Shown: piece by piece, positions 55,127-64,000 of the stretch | Numbering within the stretch: position 1 is the stretch's first letter | Layout: each line of letters begins with the position of its first letter | Origin: Gnetum montanum | Taxonomy: Eukaryota; Streptophyta; Gnetopsida; Gnetales; Gnetaceae | Length of the DNA: 64,000 nucleotides | Assembly: GCA_015680685.1 (NCBI GenBank) | Contig: MNCI01004138.1 | Location: 293,608-357,607 of the forward strand | Direction: 5' to 3' | Notes under the pieces: model-generated | Seen by the model: only the letters and a program-made list of their open reading frames with translations | Databases searched by the model: none | What the model was told of the DNA's origin: nothing | Position numbers and translations under genes: made by a program

Positions 55127-56482
55127 TTAGACATAGTACCGTTTCAGGTACAGATAATTTGTGGTATTAACAAACTCGTTTCCGTCCATGTCAGCAAGTT
55201 TGAATGCTTCGTTATTGTATGCCTTGGTGACTAAGTAAGGCCCTTCCAAGTTAGCTAAGAATTTGTCTGGATGCTCACAGATGGCCTTAAGGACTAAATC
55301 TCCTTCTTTAATTAGGCATTTATGCATGTCATGTTTGTGTCGTTGTCGTTGTTGTTTCAGGTACCACTCGATTTGATCAAGTGTTCGCACACATTCCTTC
55401 TTCACCGACTTGAGGTTAGCAATGCGCAATTCATTGCTTTGGCCTTCATTGAGGAGACCTGAGAGAGCTATCCACAATGAGAAAACCTGTAACTCTAAAG
55501 GTAAAATAGCTTTAGATTCGTATACAAGACTATATGGAGTTTTACCTATAGATGTTCGATGTGTCATCTTGTACGTCCACAATGCGTAGATTAATTATTC
55601 ATGCCATTGTTTCTTGCTCTGATTAAGCATCTTTTTGAGCACCATGATGAAAATTTTGTTTGTAGCCTCTGCTTGACCATTTCTCTGTGGGTAGTAAGGT
55701 GATGAGAATGCATGTTTAATACCCAGGCTTTCACAGAATCTTTTAGTGTTTGCACTGCTGAACTGTGGTCCATTGTCAGTAACGATGGTCATCGAAATAC
55801 CAAAACAAGTTACAATATTTTTTATTATGAAAGTGCAAATATGTTTTGAAGTGGTCTTCCTAAGGGGGATAGCTTCTACCCATTTTGCGAAGTATTCAGT
55901 TGTCGTGATAATGAAGCTATGTCTCGTAGAGGATGATGGCATTATTGGTCGAATTAAGTCTAATCCCCATTTTTGGAATGGCCATGTGATTTGTGTTGGG
56001 TGTAATTCTTTAGGTGGCACATGTATTAGATTACCATGCCTTTGGAAAATTTTGCATGTTCTGACCTTGGAGATGCAATCGTACTCCATGTGTGGCTAGT
56101 AGTAGCCTAAGCACCTAATCTTTATTGCCATTGCTTTAGGTGCAATGTGCCCTTCACAAAGTCCTTTGTGGACTTGTTCTACAATCGTTTGACCATCGAC
56201 ACTACTAACACACATCAGTAGAATTTCTTCGTAGGATTTGCAACACAAGGTGTCTCCTATTAATGCATATTGCTGGGAGCATTTTCGCACTGTGTCCTTT
56301 TGAGCGTTTGTTAAGTGTTGTGGAGGCTCGCCTTGTAGAAGGTACTCTTTTATGTCATTGTACCATTCTATCATGTGTGTTGTGCTAACGGATGCTATAG
56401 GCATTTTTTCAAGAGTGTTAGTTATATGTTTGACACAACTTGTTATAGAGCTAGGCAACACATGGAACATTTCGGATGTCAT
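55127..56482 (-). pseudogene. pol: Integrase of Tat-like element T
   Basis: Minus strand. Zinc finger His-rich start EQVHKGLCEGHIAPKAM, then CKIFQRHGN. Core: WGLDLIRP, TEYFAKWVEAIPLRK, VTDNGPQFSS and PYYPQRNGQAEATNK carry the D, D and E residues. The C-terminal part (55582-55127) holds YKMTHRTSIGKTPYSLVYE, QRHKHDMH and LVLKAI..., LEGPYLVTKAY, a GPY/F module. Only a few stops separate three long open pieces (56482-56096, 56089-55595, 55582-55127). It ends 20 bp from the tandem array. This sequence is distinct from the B/E integrase. Confidence 0.88.
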
Positions 56483-56539
56483 GTTTAAGGCTAATGTAGC
56501 AAGTGCATCAGTGATGGTGTTTTCGTTTCTAGGGACATG

Positions 56540-57145
56540 TTATATTTCTGTTTCTACTAGTTTCCTTAGTAGATGTTTGGGAAAATCACAATAGGGTTGC
56601 AAATGGAGAGCTTTGCATGTGTAAACCTCAGTGACTTGATTAATGAATAATTGTGAATCACCTTGAAAGACAAGATGTGTGATTCCTAAAGTCAATGTTG
56701 CTTGAAGACCTCTGAGAAGACCTTCATATTCTACCACGTTATTGGTACAAGGAATGGTTAATCGGTAGGTGAAGGGTTGGATTTCTCCATAGGGGTATGT
56801 TAAAATGGTCACAGCACTTCCTCCTCGGGAAGTTAAGGCTCCATTGAAATAGAGGATCACCTCATAGTCCTTAGGTACAATGTCTATACTATTAAAATTC
56901 TCATATGGGAATTCAGGGTTAACTATTTCTTGATCGTGTGTTGGTGAGATGGCTAATTCTATGACTATTGCTTGACATTTTCTGGAAGATTGAGTAACAT
57001 AGTGTAAGTTAAACTCTACGATCATTGCTTTCCACCTAGCTATCCTACTTGACTCATAGATGTTGTTGGTGATAGCGCGGAGTACATTATCCTTGCAAAT
57101 GATGTAAACTTGATTGCGGAAGAGATAATGCCACCATTTCTTCAA
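56540..57145 (-). pseudogene. pol: RNase H 1 end and second (archaeal-type) RNase H of element T
   Basis: 201 open codons. The start (KKWWHYLFRNQVYIICKDN, ARWKAMIVEFNLHYV) is the end of the usual RNase H. A linker follows (ISPTHDQEIV), then a second RNase H-like domain: YEVILYFNGALTSRGGSAV, CTNNVVEYEGLLRGLQATL and FQGDSQLFINQV. This extra domain is a hallmark of the Tat lineage. The first catalytic Asp (usual DG) is Asn here (codon 56845-56843), while the Glu of VEYEGL and Asp of GDSQL are kept. Confidence 0.85.
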
Positions 57146-58604
57146 GGAAAAAATGAGGGCAAGGCATGATTTCTCTACATTGTTGTATCATTGTTCATAG
57201 GCAATTAGAGTGTGGCTTAGGTAATATACAGGGATCTTGACTCCATCTTGACATTTTTGACACAACATTGATGCAATGGAAGAACTGGAAGTTACAAGGT
57301 AGATGTAAAAGGGTTTATCGCCTTGCAGAGGATAAACGGTCGACAGCTGAGCTAGTTCTTGTTTTATGTTCTCAAATGTTTCTTGGCATTGTTGAGTCCA
57401 TTGGAAATGTACATTCTTTCGTGATAGGTGCTGCATGGGTCTCAACTTATCTGTCAACCTTTCGATACAACACCTAATGAATTGCAATCTACCTTGGAGA
57501 CCACATAGTTTGGTAAGGTTTTTTGGTGATTGCATGTTAGTTATTGCTTTAACCTTATCAAGGTCTACCTATATTCCTATTTCAGAGACTACGAAACCAA
57601 GCATCTTACCCATTTTGATACCAAAGACACATTTCTTTGGATTGAGTCTAAGGTCATATTTGAGACAACGTTTAAGCACTAGGTCTAGATATTTTGCATG
57701 TTGTTCGGTGGTTTTAGATTTAACTGCGATGTTGTCAACGTAGTCATTGAGAAAATTGAGCATGCAATCACTAAATATATATATGTCATTGCTTGTTGAT
57801 ATGTAGCTCCTTCATTTTTAAGGCCAAATGACATCATTGTATAGCAGAATGTGCCCTAAGGTGTCATAAAAGTTGTTCTGAGTTGATGTTCTGGATTGAT
57901 TCTTATTTGGTTGTATCTCGAAAATCCATCCATAAAGGATAATAGTGTGTGTCCAGCAATTGTGTTAATAAGTTGATCAATGCTGGGTAGCAAGAAGTCA
58001 TCCTTTATAGTGGCTATGTTAAGGTCATGGAAGTTGATGCAAATGTGTATACTACCATTCTTCTTAGGGACAACTACAATTTTTGATACCCAATCGGAAT
58101 AGTTGAAGGCCCAGATGAAACAGGCTTGGTAGAGCTTTGTGATTTCAGCATGGACTGCTAAAGCTACTTCAGGTCTAAATTTTCATGCTTTTTGTTTCAC
58201 CGATTTAATTTTTTTCATCAAGGATAATATTGTGTTTGACGATTTGGGGATCTAGTCCTAGCATGTCGGTATATGACCATGCAAATGTTCTTATGTTATC
58301 TTTCAGTACTTGAGTGAGGTCACACACAAGTTGCAAGTCTAGTAGGACACTTAGTTTCAGTGTCCTAGCTTCACCATTGACTGTAGTAATGGATTTCAAC
58401 TAGAGGATCTTCAGTGATATTATCGGCTTCTAGATCCAAAGTCTTAGTCACATTTTTAGGCCAATCTGATGTTTCTTGAGTGGAGCCTATTAAATTAGTG
58501 TAAGCACATGGGTCAAGATCTAAGGACTCTGGATTGATTACTCTTTTTACCTCCCTATATGATCCATTGAGAGACAATGTTGCAAGGATATTCTTGGTGG
58601 CCAT
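57146..58604 (-). pseudogene. pol: Reverse transcriptase of element T
   Basis: Pieces in order on the minus strand: 58604-58371 (MATKNILATLSLNGSYREV, pre-RT region), 58399-58205 (FAWSYTDMLGLDPQIVKHN), a badly shifted palm (58200-57780), 57763-57569 with DYVDNIAVKS and LNPKKCVFGIKMGKMLGF, and 57535-57188 with LTKLCGLQGRLQFIRCCIE and PFYIYL. The catalytic YVDD reads YVDN (Asn codon 57733-57731). No gag or protease was found to the right, so the element seems truncated there. Confidence 0.85.
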
Positions 58605-59120
58605 GTGCTTACTCCTACCAATTTAAACAGGGAGCAAAGTAAGAGACACCCCCTTGACGAAAGATTTACTAAATGTAAATGAACATAGTCTAATCAAACT
58701 ATGTACTAACAAAATTGGAAGACACAGTGATAGTCAAGGTAGTTTTAGGCCGTACCGGGCCGCATGGTAGTTTAAGGTCATACTAGGCTAGATAATATTC
58801 ATGTTGACTTGTCATTTGGACTGAGTGCATAAAGCATTTTTGATTTTTAAATTTTGTGCGAACAATAAGTTTACAAGGCTCTAAAATTTTGTGGATTTTA
58901 AATGTTTATTTATGTATGTATATATATATATATTTTTTAACTTTCCATCCTTTCCTAAAAAAAATATTTGGCCTCATCTCCAGAAGCGGGAGTAATGAGG
59001 AATATAGGCCAACATAAATGAAAAAAAATTTAAAACATGGTGAAATTTAAATAAATAAAATAAGATAAAGTGAGAGAAAATAAATATAAGATGAAATAAA
59101 ATAGAATGTTTTGGGTTTAA
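58605..59120. other. Non-coding stretch right of T pol
   Basis: At about 58730-58790 words of the 38-bp array reappear (GGTAGTTTAAGGTCATACTA), although this is upstream of pol. The block TAGTCTAATCAAAC (58690-58703) is the inverse of GTTTGATTAGACATA at 55121-55135. A TA run sits at 58919-58935. No gene is seen. Confidence 0.45.
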
Positions 59121-60200
59121 AAGGGGGTTTTGTGCTAGCGTGAGTTCTTGGACTGCAACTTGAGCTAGGAGTGCAGCGTGAGCTAGGAGTGTAGCATGAG
59201 CTACAACGTTAGCATCAACATGAGCAAGGAAAACATGAAGGACAAGGGCAAAGGAAAGGCAAGGCAAGACAAAAGGAAGAGATAGGAAGATCTGGTGTTT
59301 GTGGAGGAGAGCGAAGAGCTTCTCCAATGTCTTCCCCAAACCAGGATTCCAACGTGGGATGGGGCCCTACGTAGGTAGATTTACTTTCTCTTGATTTTCT
59401 TCGGCATTTTGTTGATAGCGTTACCTAGGGTAGAATTTTTGTGGCTGTGATTTTTGGGTTTTTGGGGCTGCAATTTTGGATTGTTTTGGGGTTCATTTGG
59501 ATTTGTGGCATCAGCATGAGCACCTAGGGCATGTGTGCAGGGCGTGAGTGCTAGGAATGTCTAGAACATCATGAGTTTTTGGGGCTTCCTGCATTGTGCG
59601 CTTTTGGGGGTTCCTGGCAATGTGGGGGTTTTGGGCTTTCCTAGGCATCTCAGGCCGTAGGGTTTTCAGGGCCTTTTTTGGCTTCCTGGTCTAGGTTTCT
59701 TGGCAGCGTGAGCGTGTTGGGTTTCTTGGTAAGGCAGCGTGAGCTACAAACAAGGGTTCCAAGGCAAGGCAGCGTGAGCTACAGATTTTTGATTCCAAGA
59801 AAGGCAGCGTGAGCTGCAAATTTTCAAGTTTTTTGGCAGGGCCTTCCTGGCTTCAGGCCAAGAAATGGCTAGCATGAATGTGTCTAGGGTTCTGCGGGGG
59901 ATAGGCATCATGGGTTCCAGAGAGAGAGGCATCATGGGTGGCTGGAAAGATAGACATCGTGGATGGCTGGATTCCTCCAGCATGAGTGTTGGGGAGGCAG
60001 GCAGAGCGAATTTTTGCTGGAACGATCTCAGCATGAGCCCTCCTAGCTTAAATCACCTGGAAACAGCAGTGTGAGTTCCCCAGTGCAAGTGGTTGACTAG
60101 GCCCAACATGAGTTTGGGACACGAAGGTCAGCATGAGTTGTCCCAGCATGAGTTGTCCCAGCATGAGTTGTGGAAGGGGTTACCTCCAGCGTGAGTGTCC
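59121..60200. repeat. GCGTGAG/GCATGAG word array
   Basis: Some two dozen copies of GCGTGAG, GCATGAG and near variants, for example in CAGCGTGAGCTA repeats around 59155-59205 and 59735-59815, and CCAGCATGAGTTGT repeated at about 60135-60170. Same words as LTR 2 of T, but no LTR ends can be drawn. Not convincingly coding on either strand. Confidence 0.55.
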
Positions 60201-60518
60201 AGACTCCCCTTTGCTCCCCTTTGCTGAGACACAAAAGTGTAAGGTGCTTGCCAGAATGTTTTTTATTTGCTGATCTTTACGTTTATGTCATTTATTATTT
60301 TCCTGAGACTGATGATTTAAACATGGATTCACTGTGAAATCAATTTCAATGTACCCCAGTGAGTGTCATATACACTAAATAGATATTAGTGTTCTTGTCT
60401 CATGGGGTGAAGCTATGCATTCAAAGTATCTTTTTATGTGATTTTTGATTTTTGGGATTTTGACCTATTGTTAGCACTTGGATTATTTATTTACCAAATG
60501 TTTTTCGGCTGTATGCAG

Positions 60519-63500
60519 GGGACCTAAGTCTTCTCTTCTCGTGGTCGAGCTTGTTGGTGTACTTGCTTGGTTTGGCCCCTTTGGACTGGACACACCTCCC
60601 TATGACATGCGCATCAGGCCCCATGTGATATGGTTCCGTCTTGGTGTTAGTTCATTTTTTTCATTTATCCTACAAAATTTTAGTGTAGTTATATGGTCTC
60701 ACCTGAGTGATCAGTTGGCTTGTGATGTTATTAAGACTGTGTTGCCTGGGTCTACACAAAGCATCCTTACCTTTGTTACCAACAGAGATGAGGGACTTTT
60801 TAGAGTTAAGGGAGGTCTCTCTTAGGGTCCTAGATCTACTTGTCCCTTGACTCGTGTGTGGGAGCTACCTACTTGTAGTCATTACAATAGAAGCAACACA
60901 CTTTTCTTAGCCTTCCTTGTGCACACTCTATTCTAGAACCCACCTGAGATAGTATATAAAGTGGATAGGTATGCATTCTTGTGTCTTACTTTAATTTGTG
61001 GTTCCTTTTTAAATTTTATGTCATCATCTAAATGTAAATGTTGTTTTCCTATGCAGGCCTCATTTTGATGAGAATGGCATGTGCGATGATGATGGTGGGC
61101 TTGCCTTAGCACGCACAGTGCTAGAAACATTCATGGCGGGCCCCATTCTTTGTGCTGAAGTACTGGACCAGATAAAGATGGCTATTTTTGACTACCATAG
61201 GTAATTTTCAAGAGCTTTTGAACACTACCAAGTTCGTGGTTGGTTACATAAGGATTGGTCTTCTAATGGGCCAATTTTTCCTCAAAGGATTGATCCTCCA
61301 CCCACCCTGCCTACACGATTCACAGATGGTAAGTGACTACACTCTAGACTCCATTTTCATTTTTGTTGCATCATTTTGTATCATGTTCTTTTTCTAACTC
61401 TTCGCTCTATGTTTTTCTTTTTATAGCAGTCATCCCCCTCAAAGAAGTTACCATTATAATAGGCATATTGAGGCCACACTTTTCACTAAATATGCGGAGG
61501 TAGAGCAGTCACAAAAATGGTTGTAGAAGAAAGCTTCTGATTTAATCATCAGCCGCATTACTTGGGCAAGGTTGATGGACTTGTTCATAGCTTTGACTCC
61601 TAGCATTCCGGCTACTGAGATGGTCACTATTGTTGATTCTTTCAGTAATGATGCTTCCCATTTTACCACACGGGTTTGAGGAGTCAAGGTATCTTTCCAC
61701 CTGACCATTGAGTTCCTTTTTGATCTTTTTGGCATGCCCATGGATGGTGCCATGGTGATCGTAGATAAAGCAACTAAAGATGGATAGGTCATAAGAGAGC
61801 TTGAGCAGTGGTTAGGCATGTCTCAGGGTCCTAAGGGCTTTGCTATGTGAGATGATACTCGATCAATGGAGATGAACTTCCTGTATCCTCTCTTTCGGGC
61901 ACGGGCATTTCCCAAATCTCTTTCTCAAGGAAGAAGCCTTAGGATCAAGTCCACACGTGTGATACATGTAGTTTTAGAGACAAGCATGTGCTATAACTGG
62001 GCACAGTTTCTTGGATCTGGTTTCCATGGAGAGATTGTTAGGTTACGTTCAAACATCCACGCCAAATCCCACTTTACATTTGCTTTCTTCATGGGGTATC
62101 TACATAGGTTTGCTGAATTCCTACTAGTTTATGATGATAATTGCTATATTTTGAGGGATCATTCAAAATTATCCTACCCTTGGATTTGCCATTTTTATAG
62201 CACCACTAGATCCCAGGACCCACCGGAAGACATTGAGGAATCAGTATCAGTCACTACTAGGGATGCAGCTGGTCGTTCCCATCATTCCCATGATAGTTTG
62301 GGATTGGACCTTCCTAGGCTACACAAGTCTATTAAAAGGGCTGAACGTTTGATTGGTGAGACTGTTGGGAAGTCTAAAGCAAAGGTGAAGAGGAAAGAAC
62401 GCCTAGGGGAGCCTGCTCTAGATGTGATATCACCAAGAGAAAATAAGATTCAGTTTGTATTACCAGTGAAGGGTAAGTATTTTATTTTATTGTTATATAT
62501 TTATTTTTATTTGTTGTTTTGGTTTATATGTTATTAAACGTACATATGTGCTATGTGATACTAACTCTAGGATTTTGGTGTTATTCAAAGGGAAGTCCTG
62601 AGAGGGAGCGAGAGATCATCGCCCTGATACCTAAGGAGGAAGGAAAAGAAGGGGAAGAAGCAATCGAGGAAGAAGAACCTCTTACCCCACAAGAGGAAGA
62701 TGTGACAAGCAACGTGGGGATGAAGCTTGTAGAGGCCTTGGATGCACTTAGGCATTCAAGTGATGAAAGAGATGTCCTCAATGGTTTCTTTGATGGATCT
62801 ATGCAGCTAAATGATCCACTAGGGCTAAACAGCGAAGGGCTTTTTGGTATGTTCCGTTTAGCTTAATCCATGTTCTATAACTTTTAATTTTCATGTGTTG
62901 TTCTTGATTATCTTGATTATCTTTAGCATCAGAGGTAGATGCTGAAATTTCTAAGGCACATACATCCCAGGAGGCAACGTCAGGATAATAGGTCCTGATT
63001 GAAGAGACCTCCCCTGCTCGTCCCACATCAACTGACCTACTAAGGCCATGGCCTGAGATGCATAGAAAAATGGATTTTGTTAAGGGCATCGTTAATGATG
63101 TGGTCACTCACCTACGAGAAGCTCATCTAGAACTAGGTATGCTAAGTGTCTATTTCTTTATTTGTGTTTCTTTGTATTCGTTATTGATTATAGATGATTC
63201 ATGTGTGCGGTATTTACACCTGTAGGGACCAAGCTTCAGTGGGATCCTTCTAAAGCCACTCATATTGATGCTCTCCCTGAATTTCCAAGGAATATTGAGG
63301 AAGTCCCTAGGAAGTTTTATGATGTAGTTTCTAGTTGCGTCATACAGAATGCCAAATCGCTTTGGACTTGCAGGTGTTCGGTTGAGTATCTATGGGATGA
63401 GGTCCACTCATTGAAGGAATCCCTAGCAAAGGAGAGAGAGGAGAAAAGGGATCTCTAATCTCATTACGATCTTGTTGCTACTAGGCTGTCCGATGACAAT

Positions 63501-64000
63501 ACTTGGTGCACATCTAAAATCACCTACGCACATTACTGGATGGTTTTGAATAGCAAAGTGCAGGTGACATGGGACTTAGCAGAAAAAAGAGCATAAATGG
63601 ACTTGCTGAACAAAAAATGTCATGATTGGAAGTCCTTCACTGTAAAAGTACAAAAATGGGGCCAAGACCAAAAGGACCACAAGCATCAGTATAAGAAATG
63701 GCTAAAGGAGAAGTCATTTGAACATCACCGGATGGAGATGTTCATCGATGGGTTAGGCTTACGACCTACTTATGATAGGTTCGCCGAGTGCACCGAGGTG
63801 GAGGGATCTTCCAAGAGAACCATTACTGTCACCTCCGGGGAGGCTTCGACAAGCATGTTCACTCTTGAGCACCCTACATGGACTTCAGTGGACAAGGGAA
63901 AAACCTTAGTTGGCATTGATCTTGGCTTGGAGGAGGATTGGGCAAACGTGCCCGAAGAGGAGATTCTACAGTGTTTGAAGGCCAACTTAGGGCCTTCCTC
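60519..64000 (+). pseudogene. Decayed multi-exon gene with plant-transposon domain and coiled coil
   Basis: Exon blocks joined by GT-AG introns, suggested as 60519-60968, 61057-61328, about 61431-62472, 62591-62846, 62927-63136 and 63226 to the window end. Boundary examples are GTATGC..TATGCAG (60969-61056) and GTAAGTATTTT..AAAG (62473-62590). A phase mismatch at the 61328/61431 join is unresolved. The main exon encodes FHLTIEFLFDLFGMPMDGA, then SLSQGRSLRIKSTRVIHVV and FFMGYLHRFAEFLLVYDD. The basic segment KSKAKVKRKERLGEP and an acidic exon (EEGKEGEEAIEEEEPL) follow; the last exon is Lys/Glu-rich and probably coiled coil. Several TAG/TGA stops fall where Trp or Arg is expected. The N-terminal pattern resembles the extra ORF of element A. 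Function unknown; it could be a domesticated gene, a transposon ORF or a dead copy of either. Confidence 0.6.

Noticed and set aside
60933-61130. Minus-strand ORF crossing the first intron of the right-hand gene
   Set aside because: Low complexity His-rich peptide antisense to exon sequence with splice-site context.

Overview
This is a repeat-dominated stretch of nuclear DNA from a land plant, very probably a seed plant with a large genome. The evidence is nested LTR retrotransposons of plant Ty3/gypsy type, primer-binding sites matching the 3' end of tRNA-Asp, an Athila/Tat-style pol without a chromodomain, a second pol with the extra RNase H typical of the Tat lineage, and a gene-like sequence split by GT-AG introns. 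I see no intact host gene, rRNA, tRNA or CRISPR array. Every coding region found is broken by stops or deletions. There is one 435-base assembly gap (20097-20531) and a single N at 50872. The species cannot be named from the sequence.

Layout. 1-1218: LTR of a Tat-like element running off the left edge. 1219-2400: a different promoter or LTR-like region. 2400-3300: unassigned. 3301-6712 and 25014-30535: the two halves of an old minus-strand element (O1), split by two insertions: element A (6718-15458, minus, target duplication CCCAT) and element B (15470-25008, plus, duplication ATAAC), which sit one base apart. 30536-38585: element E (plus, 3' end lost). 38590-40610 and 47623-47740: old minus-strand element O2, split by element D (40616-47617, minus, duplication GTTCC). 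47741-50640: element G (plus, 3' end lost). 50640-51651: LTR and start of an unrelated element with a tRNA-iMet primer site. 51652-58800: Tat-like element T (minus), with 3' LTR, a 38-bp tandem array and a pol with dual RNase H. 58800-60470: word-rich non-coding DNA. 60478-64000: a decayed multi-exon gene related to the extra ORF of element A.

How the parts fit. A, B, D, E, G, O1 and O2 are one superfamily. The usual order is LTR, tRNA-Asp primer site, gag (Arg/Asp-rich and Ser-rich stretch, capsid-like core, odd zinc knuckle, Pro/Gln-rich tail), protease, RT, RNase H, integrase, then about 2 kb of conserved 3' non-coding sequence. B and E keep RT-RNase H-integrase. A, D and G all lack exactly that block and look like non-autonomous derivatives; A instead carries an extra ORF of about 830 codons.

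The most striking signal is in the LTR promoters. Palindromic GATATC words stand on a fixed lattice: 14 bp apart, with one step of 18-20 bp where the array is long enough, and the last word 24-25 bp from a TATAAAT box. This holds in every readable LTR of the family (eight), and one more copy lies inside element A upstream of its extra ORF. Two other element types in the window have the same design with different words: GACATCTC at 20-bp pitch, and GCGTATACGC in 13-bp pairs.
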